NCBI GenBank assembly: GCA_028292835.1
Contig: JAQGLP010000528.1
Location: forward strand, 1 to 7,785
Direction of reading: 5' to 3'
Source: Variovorax sp.
GTDB taxonomy: Bacteria > Pseudomonadota > Gammaproteobacteria > Burkholderiales > Burkholderiaceae_C
DNA length: 7,785 bases
In this document: positions 1-5,832 of the stretch, one piece after another
Position numbering within the stretch: the stretch's first letter is position 1
Layout: every line of letters starts with the position of its first letter
Program-made: the position numbers and the translations under genes
Notes under the pieces: model-generated
The model's database searches: none
Told to the model about the DNA's origin: nothing
The model's input: only the letters and a program-made list of their open reading frames with translations

Positions 1-257
1 ACACCTTTGCGTTCCTCGCTGTCGTCGCGATCGACAGCCACCTGAATATCCTCGAGCGGCATCTGCTTGCGGTTGGCGTACCAGAGCACGGTCATCGCCT
101 TGCAGGCGCCGAGCGCACTATCGTACAGGTCGTGCGGCGTCGGGCCTGCGTCTTCACCGCCATTCTCCTTGGGTTCGTCAGTCTCGAACGTATGCTCGCG
201 CACCGCGACGGTGTGCATCATTTTGTGCGTGCGATCACGGGTCACGAATATCGTCAT
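1..257 (-). CDS. OsmC family protein (C-terminus cut by window edge)
   Basis: Only the first 85 codons are visible, and the gene runs off the left edge. The start is the ATG at 257-255, with AGGAG (263-267) five bases upstream. The peptide begins MTIFVTRDRT and carries the OsmC/Ohr signature around residues 48-57 (ALGACKAMTV), with Cys52 at the position of the first redox cysteine. The stretch before it, GPTPHDLYDSALGAC, matches the family pattern in which a G-x-x-P-x-x-L motif leads into the helix bearing the reactive cysteine. The second cysteine lies beyond the window. Members of this family are cytosolic thiol-dependent proteins that reduce organic or fatty-acid hydroperoxides, but many OsmC-like proteins have no proven substrate, so OsmC versus Ohr cannot be decided. 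The upstream reading frame is open and in phase (see 303-470). Confidence 0.85.
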   Translation of the reverse strand, partial: MTIFVTRDRTHKMMHTVAVREHTFETDEPKENGGEDAGPTPHDLYDSALGACKAMTVLWYANRKQMPLEDIQVAVDRDDSEERKG

Positions 258-302
258 AGCTGCTCCTGTCGAATGTACTGATTGTCCCGTGTTGCGTTGC
301 GG

Positions 303-470
303 CTCGTCGCGTTCTGCCTTTAGCGCTTGCAGCCGAAGGCGCCGCTCGGCAGTGGCCAGCCGCTGCGCGTCTGCGGTGTCCGCTTCGGCGGCATCGCCAT
401 AGTCCAGGCGCCGTCGATAGGCTTCGAGCAGGCGTGTCGCCGCCTCAGCACGCGTTGCGGCCGAGTACGA
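303..470 (-). pseudogene. Orphan fragment resembling a Na+/H+ antiporter C-terminal tail
   Basis: On the minus strand, in phase with the OsmC start, about 56 codons read as a charged, amphipathic helical segment. It starts SYSAATRAEAATRLLEAY and ends RLRLQALKAERDE. The Y-RRR-LD element followed by a LRL-x-AL-x-AERDE element resembles the cytosolic tail of CPA1-type Na+/H+ antiporters, where such a segment precedes an L-R-x-x-G-x-I-x-D stretch. That stretch is missing: after AERDE the frame reads PQRNTGQSVHSTGAA and enters the OsmC start codon. No membrane domain or convincing start lies upstream, since the frame runs back into the terminator at 501-533. I infer a truncated remnant left by a deletion. 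It could also be a short helical protein unrelated to antiporters. The family link is recalled pattern similarity only. Confidence 0.33.
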
Positions 471-500
471 CCGAGGGCATCGCTTTGCGCGCTCGCATGG

Positions 501-533
501 AAAAAAAGGGCTCCGCACATTCGGAGCCTTTTT
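501..533. terminator. Bidirectional intrinsic terminator
   Basis: A perfect 7-bp stem (GGCTCCG 509-515, CGGAGCC 522-528) encloses a 6-base loop. On the plus strand it is followed by five T (529-533). On the minus strand it is followed, after one C, by seven T (the A run 501-507). It can therefore act as a Rho-independent terminator in both directions. In the minus direction it lies about 120 bases downstream of the phospholipase D stop codon, so its main job is probably to end that transcript. Confidence 0.85.
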
Positions 534-621
534 GCATGCGGGCTGGTGCCTTGTGGCTGAGTGCACCGCAGGATCGTCGGCCACTCGGTGCGGCCGGCTG
601 TGAGTCCGAACAGATCGCGAA

Positions 622-640
622 GGGATGGGACAGCCATCCC
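622..640 (-). repeat. Perfect hairpin just after the phospholipase D stop codon
   Basis: GGGATGG (622-628) and CCATCCC (634-640) form a perfect 7-bp stem with a 5-base loop. It lies 10 bases past the stop codon (651-653) of the minus-strand phospholipase D gene. No T-run follows it in the direction of transcription, so it is not a standard intrinsic terminator. It could protect the 3' end of the mRNA upstream of the true terminator. Confidence 0.45.
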
Positions 641-650
641 GACGTCGCTT

Positions 651-2222
651 TCAGAGTAGCCATTCGACCGGCAACAACGACAAGACGGAAACGCCGAGCT
701 GCCGCCAAAAGCCAGCTCCGGGCTCCTCGTCATGCACAACCTCGTGACCGTCGATCTGCTCCATCCATTGCAGCGCGCCGCCGGGTCCGATACGCACGCG
801 ATACGCGCGTTCGGCCAGCAAACCCGTGACCCCATCGGCGATCGTCGCCGCCATCGCCGGACACTCGATCACAAAGCCGAGCTCGGTATTCAGGCGGGCC
901 GAGCGCGGGTCGAAGTTGAAGGAGCCAACGAACACGGCCGAACGATCGACCACGAACGTCTTGGCGTGCAGGCTCGCGGCAGAGCTGCTGCCCGGGCGCC
1001 TGAATGCGGACGAGGCGGATGAGGAGGCGCGCTTCATTTCAAACAGCGCGATGCCGGCTTCGAGCAAAGGCTTTCGACGCTTAGCATAGCCGGCCTGAAC
1101 CGCAGCGACATCGGTCGCTTCGAGCGAGTTTGTCAGAATCGTGATCTTCGCACCACGCCGCGCCAGGTCGACGAAATGCTCGACACCCTCTGCGCCCGGC
1201 ACGAAGTACGGTGAGACGAGCTCGAGCTCCTGCTTCGGCGGCGGCAGGATGCGCTTGAGCCGCGACCACAGCAGTTGATCATCACTTGCAATACCCTCGA
1301 CCTTGGACGGGTCGTCGCTGACCAGATGCGCGTCGGCCCATTCAAAGCTCAGACGCTGCTCGACCATCTGCCTTTTGTATTGCTGCCGGCGAATTGCTTC
1401 CAGGTACGCGGCCCCAGGAACCGAGCGTTCGGGATCGGCAGCAGGGTTAGACGCGGCAATCGTCAATGATGGGCTCGCCGCGTTCAGCACACGGTCCGCG
1501 GGGTACGCCGAGTCGCTCGCCCAATAAAGGTCGAAATCGTTCGAGACTTGATGGACCACTTCGCCGATGGCCATCACGTCCAGATCGACGAACTGGACAT
1601 CTTTACCGGCGCCGAAGTACTCGTCGCCGACGTTGCGGCCTCCGACGATGGTGACCTGGTTGTCGGCGGTGAACGACTTGTTGTGCATGCGCCGGTTCAG
1701 GCGAGCGAAATCGCTCAGGTAGCTCAGCGTGCGCCAGCTTCGCATGGCAAATGGGTTGAACAAGCGCACCTCGATATTGCGATGCAATGCCAACTCTGCC
1801 AGCACATCGTCCAGATCTGCGGTGTTGTTATCGTCGAGCAGTAGCCGCACGCGCACGCCACGGTCTGCGGCACGTCTCAACGCGTCGAACAGCAGATTGC
1901 CGGACATGTCGTTGTGCCAGATGTAGTACTGCACGTCCAGGCTGCGCTCGGCAACGTCGGCCAGGCGAGCGCGCGCAGCGAAGGCGTCGATGCCCTGAGG
2001 AAGCGCGACGACACCGGATTTTCCGGGATGCGCCTGGGCAAGCGGCGCGACCACCCGGCCCAGGTGGGTGTCGCCCGTGTTTTGGAAAGCGACCGACTCG
2101 CTTCGCTGGACCTGCGCCGGCAATTGAGCACAACCCTGCAGCGCAAGGGTGCCCGCAACCAAGATCGGACCAAAGGCACGGCTGGTGCAATGGATCAGGG
2201 AAGTCACCATGCGCACGTTCAT
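651..2222 (-). CDS. Phospholipase D / cardiolipin-synthase-type lipoprotein (two HKD motifs)
   Basis: A 523-residue protein of the phospholipase D superfamily, closest in layout to the ClsC (YmdC) type that builds cardiolipin by transferring phosphatidyl groups between lipids. Both catalytic HKD motifs are intact: HNKSFTAD (H180, K182, D187) followed by IVGGRN, and HAKTFVVD (H419, K421, D426) followed by VGSFNFDPRS. The N-terminus is a lipoprotein signal peptide with lipobox LQGC (Cys31), placing the protein on a membrane facing the periplasm. A serine-rich linker (about residues 399-416) precedes the second motif. I chose ATG 2222; ATG 2210 is also possible and keeps the signal peptide. The frame is open back to a TTG near 2330, but that would bury the signal peptide. 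No strong ribosome site is seen at either ATG. It sits alone, 298 bases from the dioxygenase. Phosphodiesterase or nuclease activity cannot be excluded. Confidence 0.9.
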   Translation of the reverse strand: MNVRMVTSLIHCTSRAFGPILVAGTLALQGCAQLPAQVQRSESVAFQNTGDTHLGRVVAPLAQAHPGKSGVVALPQGIDAFAARARLADVAERSLDVQYYIWHNDMSGNLLFDALRRAADRGVRVRLLLDDNNTADLDDVLAELALHRNIEVRLFNPFAMRSWRTLSYLSDFARLNRRMHNKSFTADNQVTIVGGRNVGDEYFGAGKDVQFVDLDVMAIGEVVHQVSNDFDLYWASDSAYPADRVLNAASPSLTIAASNPAADPERSVPGAAYLEAIRRQQYKRQMVEQRLSFEWADAHLVSDDPSKVEGIASDDQLLWSRLKRILPPPKQELELVSPYFVPGAEGVEHFVDLARRGAKITILTNSLEATDVAAVQAGYAKRRKPLLEAGIALFEMKRASSSASSAFRRPGSSSAASLHAKTFVVDRSAVFVGSFNFDPRSARLNTELGFVIECPAMAATIADGVTGLLAERAYRVRIGPGGALQWMEQIDGHEVVHDEEPGAGFWRQLGVSVLSLLPVEWLL

Positions 2223-2520
2223 GGCCGCGAAGACTGTTTGTCGCGATTTGTTTGGCAGCGGCCCATGATGCGGGCGCTGGACGTTTGAAAGCACCTTCGA
2301 AATGCGCCCTTGCCACCGATCAGCCGCCAAGTCGATGATTTGAGCGTCGACCTCCTGCGCGACCCACGAGCGGGCCGGCGGTCATGCCGGCGCCGAAGTC
2401 GCCCTGACGAGGCCGGCCGTGCACGCAAAACGGTGCGGAATGAACGGATCGTTCCTGCCATGCATTTGAGGAGGTTTCGTCTACGGTGCGGTTTCGAGCA
2501 CGATCGCGTGCGGGTTCATG
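2223..2520. other. Gene-free stretch between phospholipase D and dioxygenase genes
   Basis: No convincing gene on either strand. Open frames here lack family resemblance and mostly overlap flanking genes. It must hold the promoter of the phospholipase D gene (minus strand), but I see no clear -35/-10 pair. Short inverted repeats occur at 2442-2454 (GAACG-GAT-CGTTC) and around 2499-2512 (GCACG-ATCG-CGTGC). Neither is followed by a T-run, so no terminator for the dioxygenase operon is supported. Confidence 0.6.
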
Positions 2521-3332
2521 TCATACACCGCCGAACATGAAGTTGGACACGCTGATGCCGCCAAAGAAGTTGTCTTCGTAATAGATCCGTGTGGCAGCCT
2601 CGCCTTCCGCTGCGCCAACAGCCAGCATCAGCGGCAGAAGATGCTCCTCACGGGGGTGGGCCTGACGTGCTGCCGGTGCGGCTTCCCAAGCCGTCAACTC
2701 AGCGGCGCGCTGCGGGGGGCTGGTGGAAGCGAGCGTGTGCTGCAGCCAAGCGTCGAAGGATGCCGACGGAACTTTCGCCGCCGGCCCGAACATGCGCAGG
2801 TTGTGGTAACTCAGCCCGCTGCCGAGGATGAGTACACCCTCCTCTCGCAACGGCGCCAGCGCGCGGCCCGCGGCGAGGTGCGCTTTTGGTGCAAGCCCGC
2901 GCTTGAGCGAGAGTTGCACGACGGGAATCTGGGCATCGGGGTAGATCACAGCCATCGGTGCGTACATGCCGTGGTCAAAGCCTCGGGCCGGGTCGAGCCG
3001 GGCGGCAATGCCTGCGCTCTCGAGCAGGCTGCGCGCTTGCTCGGCCAGATGTGGCGCACCAGGCGCCGCGTACTGGATGTGATACGTGTAGTCGGGGAAG
3101 CCGCCGTAGTCATAGATCATGGGCGGATTCGGTGGGACATGGCCGTGAACTCGTCCTCCTCCCAGTGCGCCGAGACCATCAATACGGCCCTGGGCGTTGC
3201 GCCCACTTGGTGCGGTATCTGCCGCAATGCCGCGGCGAGCCGGTCGTAGCGACCATTCATCTCGTCCATCATCCATGACCATGGACCTCCACCGTGCGAG
3301 ATGAAGAAGGTGGGGAGCGGGCGTGTTGTCAT
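2521..3332 (-). pseudogene. DODA/LigB-type class III extradiol ring-opening dioxygenase, frameshifted
   Basis: Read with one missing base restored, this gives about 271 residues, normal for the YgiD/DODA family of non-haem iron or zinc enzymes that open the ring of catechol-like substrates. Family landmarks run in order: ISHGGGPW (H13), VSAHWEE (H56), MIYDYGGFP (72-80), DHGMYAP (120-126), GSGLSYHNLR (H177) and HPREEHLLPL (H231). H13, H56, H177 and H231 are the expected metal-site and catalytic histidines. Codons up to SH67 lie in one frame, which then hits a stop at 3117-3119; the rest lies in another frame. The bases at 3131-3132 are GG where GGG would restore H-P-N-P-P-M-I-Y-D. I chose ATG 3332; GTG 3338 is possible. 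It is last in the five-gene minus-strand cluster, 54 bases after the MoaF-like gene. As it stands only a short N-terminal fragment would be made. True decay and sequencing error are both possible. Confidence 0.88.
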
Positions 3333-3386
3333 GGGCACCTGCAGAGGCGAAAAATAGCGGTTCTAGCAAATCGCCGCCGCCGCGGC

Positions 3387-3818
3387 TCACAGCACTGGTT
3401 TGATATCGCCCTTGAGTCGCCAGAACCCTTTCGAAGCCAGATCGGTGATATTGGAGTAGGCGATATGGTTGACGAAGTCTTCCACATGCGTGACGGTGTT
3501 GCCGGTGGCCGGTTCGATCCAGGTCACCATGTACACGTCGGGGCGGATTTCCGTCATGCTGATCTCGAAGTGGTTCAGCGTACCTTTGGGATACGATGGA
3601 TCTGCCACCACCGTGACGTCGAGATGCTGAGCGTCAATGAAATGCAGACGATAGATCGCATCCTTGCCGAACACGAAATCGAATTGCTTGCCGATGACTT
3701 GAACTTGATCTGTCATGGTCTTCACCTCTTTGGAAAGAGCCTGTTCGGCATGGCCAGATGAGTGGAATGCCACCAGTATGAGTGCGCTGGTCAGCGCAAG
3801 CAATGGCTTCTTCAGCAC
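3387..3818 (-). CDS. Exported MoaF-like small protein
   Basis: A 143-residue protein resembling the MoaF-related (lipocalin-like beta-barrel) family, whose biochemical role is not established. From the GTG at 3818, with AGGGA (3827-3831) eight bases upstream, it begins with a good Sec signal peptide: KK, a hydrophobic core LLALTSALILVAF, and a likely cleavage after GHA near residue 24. The domain follows from about VIGKQFDF to RLKGDIKPVL, with the family-like elements VYMVTWIE and GNTVTHVEDF. It is a paralogue of the upstream neighbour at 3852-4178, which lacks a signal peptide. A second possible start is ATG 3716 (MTDQVQVIG), preceded by a strong GAGGTG site (3723-3728); it would yield a 109-residue cytoplasmic form. 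It is 33 bases downstream of its paralogue and 54 bases upstream of the dioxygenase, so probably co-transcribed. Base composition is lower in GC than the TetR/MFS genes. Confidence 0.8.
   Translation of the reverse strand: MLKKPLLALTSALILVAFHSSGHAEQALSKEVKTMTDQVQVIGKQFDFVFGKDAIYRLHFIDAQHLDVTVVADPSYPKGTLNHFEISMTEIRPDVYMVTWIEPATGNTVTHVEDFVNHIAYSNITDLASKGFWRLKGDIKPVL
3723..3728 (-). promoter_or_regulatory. Internal ribosome binding site in the exported MoaF-like gene
   Basis: GAGGTG on the minus strand matches six bases of the consensus AGGAGGTG and lies six bases before an in-frame ATG (3716-3714). Initiation here would skip the signal peptide and make a cytoplasmic protein the same size as the neighbouring paralogue. 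The match is seen in the sequence; its use is inferred. Confidence 0.5.
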
Positions 3819-3851
3819 GTCTTTGTTCCCTGCATCGTTCGGGTGAGTTGG

Positions 3852-4178
3852 TCAAGCAGCGTCTTCGTCAACCTCAACCAACGAGGCAGTCTGCCGGACG
3901 AACGTCATGTCCTTCATCGTCAGGAACGCGTGGACACGATGCGTCTTGAAGTCTTCCAGATGGACGACCGTGTTGCCGCTTTGCTCCTGCCATGACACCA
4001 GATAGAGCTCATCGCGCAGATCGTCGATAGTGATTTCCACCGTGTGCGCCGAGCCCTTGGGAAGATCGGGGCTTTTTTCGACAATGAACTCCAGCGCTTT
4101 GTCACTGACGAAATGCAGATAGAACGACATCGTCGGAAATTCAACGTAATACCTTTTTCCAACCATCGGGTAGATCAT
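3852..4178 (-). CDS. Cytoplasmic MoaF-like small protein
   Basis: A 108-residue protein starting MIYPMVGKRYYVEF at ATG 4178, with GGGGAG eight bases upstream. An upstream TTG at 4202 is possible but poorly supported. It has no signal peptide or membrane segment, so is probably cytosolic. The sequence lines up with the exported neighbour along its whole length: PKGSAHTVEITIDDL against PKGTLNHFEISMTEI, LYLVSWQE against VYMVTWIE, and GNTVVHLEDF against GNTVTHVEDF. It therefore belongs to the same MoaF-like, lipocalin-fold family; no enzyme activity can be assigned. The C-terminus ends in an acidic tail (VEVDEDAA). The upstream spacer (59 bases from the cyclase) holds a 9-bp hairpin. A local duplication followed by divergence of cellular location is a reasonable inference. 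Binding of a small ligand handled by the neighbouring enzymes is possible but unproven. Confidence 0.8.
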   Translation of the reverse strand: MIYPMVGKRYYVEFPTMSFYLHFVSDKALEFIVEKSPDLPKGSAHTVEITIDDLRDELYLVSWQEQSGNTVVHLEDFKTHRVHAFLTMKDMTFVRQTASLVEVDEDAA

Positions 4179-4205
4179 GATTGTGTCTCCCCAAGTTGCC
4201 AATGT

Positions 4206-4230
4206 ACGGGTTGACCGTAGCTCAACCCGT
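4206..4230 (-). repeat. 9-bp intercistronic hairpin between cyclase and MoaF-like genes
   Basis: ACGGGTTGA (4206-4214) and TCAACCCGT (4222-4230) are perfect inverted repeats around a 7-base loop. The hairpin begins seven bases after the cyclase stop codon (4238-4240) and ends 27 bases before the MoaF-like start codon. No T-run follows on the minus strand (next bases ACATTGG), so a standard terminator is unlikely. It may mark an mRNA processing or stability element that sets different levels of the upstream and downstream genes. Confidence 0.55.
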
Positions 4231-4237
4231 TGGACTC

Positions 4238-4798
4238 TTACGGTGCCAGTCCGATCTGCTTCATGAATGCCTGGTTATCCCAGAACAGGTACTCCTCGTC
4301 CATGACCCCGTTCTTCCAGTGCCCGACGGTGGACATGATCAGCTTGAAAGGCTTGCCCGTGGGCGGAATGGTCTTGCCGTCGCCTGCCGGCATGGGCTTC
4401 GTGAACGTTCCTTCCATGACGCCGATAACGCTCGTCCATTCGCCTTGTGCGATCTTGACCGGGTGTTCCTTGATCCGGGTGTCCGGCGCGTAGACGAACA
4501 TGGCCTTCAGGTCTTCGATATGCTTTTCGATGCCCTGGGTCTAATGCCCGTCTGGCCAATGCACAACGATGTCCTTGGCGTGACTCTCATGAAGGCGATC
4601 CCACTTTTGGTTGGTGAAGACATCGAAATCCAGCGTGTCGAACTTGGCGATGTGGGCCTTGGCCAGCTTCTCCGCCGTCTTGTACCGGGCGAGTTCCGGT
4701 TCGGCCGCCGCTACGGCCGTTGCCAGAACGCCCGCCACCACAATGGCGCACGTTTGTGCGAGCACCCTTAAATTCTCGGACGTGCCGAAGGCAGACAT
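4238..4798 (-). pseudogene. SnoaL/ester-cyclase-like protein with signal peptide, interrupted by an in-frame amber stop
   Basis: The frame from ATG 4798 (AGGAAG about eight bases upstream) to the TAA at 4238-4240 spans 187 codons and is one continuous homologous protein, except for a TAG at 4541-4543 (codon 86). Before it, the peptide begins MSAFGTSENLRVLAQ, has a signal-like segment ending AVAAA near residue 32, then ELARYKTAEKLAKAH and HAKDIVVHWPDGH. After it, the same frame goes on TQGIEKHIEDLKAMF, then IKEHPVKI, VIGVMEGTFTKPM and MDEEYLFWDNQAFMKQIGL. This is the cone-shaped SnoaL-like fold of nuclear-transport-factor-2/ester-cyclase proteins: a helical start, the W-P-D-G-H stretch, the E-G-T-F strand and the final E-E-Y-L-F-W-D strand. 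A single change of CAG or GAG would create the stop. As written, only 85 residues are made. The exact reaction is unknown. It is second in the cluster, 107 bases after the nitroreductase. Confidence 0.85.
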
Positions 4799-4905
4799 GG
4801 TTCGCTTCCTTTCTCTACCCGAAGAGCGGGTCGGGTCTTCCCGCAGAACCGACCGACAAGTCCAGCACCCGCCGAAGGGTTCGTATTCGAAGGAGGCGCC
4901 ACGCC

Positions 4906-5538
4906 TCACAGCAGCTTGCAGGCCTCGTCGAAATCCAGCCTCGGGCTGCGCGGGAACAGCTTGGCCGGGTCGCCGTAGCCGAGGTTGCACAGGAAGTTGG
5001 TCTTGATGTGGCTGTCGGGGAAGTATTCCTGGTCGAAGTCCCCCACGGACGACGCGGCCGGAAAGAATTCGTGATCGACCTTGGCTTGGTCGAAGCCCGA
5101 CATCGGTCCGCAGTCGAGCCCCAGGGCACGCGCCGCGAGCATCAGGTAGGCGCCCTGCAGCGAGCTGTTGCGCCGCGCCGTGACCTCGGCCAGTTCGGGC
5201 GTGTTGGCGAACCACGAGCGCGCGTCGGCGTGGGGAAACAGCTTGGGCAACTGTTCGTAGAAGCGGCCGTCGTAGCCGATGATCGCGGTGACCGGCGCGC
5301 TCATCGTCTTCTCCACATTGCCCTGCGACAGCGCCGGCAGCAGGCGCTGCCTGGCCTCGGGCGTGCGCAGGAACAGGATGCGCGCCGGGCTGGCATTGGC
5401 GCTGGTCGGCCCCCATTTCATCAGCTCGTAGACCTGGCGCAGCGTGTCGTCGCTGACCGGCTTGTTCAACCAGGCGTTGTGGGTGCGGGCCTCGCGAAAC
5501 AACAGGTCGAGTCCCTCGGCGTTCAGGGGCGTGCTCAT
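4906..5538 (-). CDS. RutE/HadB-like nitroreductase family oxidoreductase (malonic semialdehyde reductase-like)
   Basis: A 210-residue FMN-dependent oxidoreductase of the nitroreductase superfamily. Landmarks match the RutE type: ARTHNAWLNKPVSDDTL (17-33), KWGPTSANASPARILF (41-56, FMN site), TMSAPVTAIIGYD (78-90), LFPHADARSWF (100-110), RNSSLQGAYLMLAARALGLD (123-142), GPMSGFD (144-150) and NLGYGDPAKLFPRSPRL (185-201). RutE reduces malonic semialdehyde in pyrimidine breakdown, but no other rut gene is present here, so the substrate may differ. ATG 5538 was chosen because GAGGAGG (5544-5550) sits five bases upstream; ATG 5541 and GTG 5544 are too close to it. It is longer than E. coli RutE (about 196 residues, from memory) because of roughly 14 extra residues around 161-174, where FFP is echoed by YFPD. 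It is the first gene of the minus-strand cluster and diverges from the TetR gene. Confidence 0.9.
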   Translation of the reverse strand: MSTPLNAEGLDLLFREARTHNAWLNKPVSDDTLRQVYELMKWGPTSANASPARILFLRTPEARQRLLPALSQGNVEKTMSAPVTAIIGYDGRFYEQLPKLFPHADARSWFANTPELAEVTARRNSSLQGAYLMLAARALGLDCGPMSGFDQAKVDHEFFPAASSVGDFDQEYFPDSHIKTNFLCNLGYGDPAKLFPRSPRLDFDEACKLL

Positions 5539-5567
5539 CATCACCTCCTCAAAATGAATTTAGCCGC

Positions 5568-5587
5568 CAGACCCCTCAGGGTGTCTG
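5568..5587. repeat. Imperfect inverted repeat in the nitroreductase leader
   Basis: CAGACCCC and GGTGTCTG around a TCAG centre form arms matching at 7 of 8 positions. It lies about 30 bases upstream of the nitroreductase start codon on the minus strand, where an operator could block transcription or a hairpin could form in the 5' leader. The symmetry is seen; binding by the TetR protein is inferred. Confidence 0.4.
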
Positions 5588-5802
5588 CGGCGAAAGGTTG
5601 CGGCCGGCTCGACATGTGATGTGCGATTTTGCCACTTCCCTCTCCCCGCACTGGCGGACCGCGTCTGTTCGCGATGTAGCGACAGACGTTCGGCTTGAAC
5701 ATGACGAAGAGCGCCGCAACACGTTCGCCTGTCCGGTCATGCTAGGCCACGATACGGGACACGACGACACCTGCAGGATTTCCCGATATTCGATACAATC
5801 AT

Positions 5803-5827
5803 GTTCCGAAACCATTAAGTTCCGTAA
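5803..5827. repeat. Tandem GTTCCG(A/T)AA direct repeat upstream of TetR
   Basis: GTTCCGAAA (5803-5811) and GTTCCGTAA (5819-5827) repeat at a 16-base period, just after the candidate -10 and six bases before the TetR start. A site here would suit autorepression. TetR-family operators are usually inverted rather than direct repeats, so this is a weak operator candidate. Confidence 0.35.
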
Positions 5828-5832
5828 TTAGC

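Larger units (their letters stand above)
5539..5832. promoter_or_regulatory. Divergent intergenic region between nitroreductase and TetR genes
   Basis: No gene is supported here. It should hold both divergent promoters. For TetR (plus), TACAAT at 5794-5799 is a good -10 candidate with a weak -35 (CTGCAG 5771-5776) at 17-base spacing, which would put the transcript start near 5806. For the nitroreductase (minus), the region near 5554-5563 is AT-rich (TAAATT on the minus strand), but no clear -35 is seen. Two repeat structures lie next to the two ends (5568-5587 and 5803-5827) and are candidate operators for the adjacent TetR-family regulator. The TetR start itself lacks an obvious ribosome site. 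Confidence 0.5.

Noticed and set aside
320..835. Minus-strand open frames across the terminator region (320-835 and 445-708).
   Set aside because: They run through a strong intrinsic terminator and overlap the end of the phospholipase D gene; no family resemblance and no ribosome site was seen.
1787..2338. A 183-codon plus-strand frame opposite the phospholipase D N-terminus.
   Set aside because: Arg/Pro/Ala-rich shadow of the real minus-strand gene, with no domain.
2442..2454. Small inverted repeat GAACG-GAT-CGTTC as a possible terminator of the dioxygenase operon.
   Set aside because: Only a 5-bp stem and a 3-base loop with no T-run on either strand.
4541..4543. The amber codon as a specialised recoding event such as pyrrolysine or suppressor use.
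   Set aside because: No recoding machinery or downstream insertion element is visible and only one gene is affected; nonsense mutation or error is simpler.
4720..5619. A 299-codon plus-strand open frame opposite the nitroreductase.
   Set aside because: The minus strand encodes a well-matched RutE-like protein with a strong ribosome site; the plus-strand peptide has no recognisable motif.
5576..5831. Short open frames on both strands in the divergent intergenic region.
   Set aside because: No homology-like motifs, no ribosome sites, and they overlap each other and the likely promoters.
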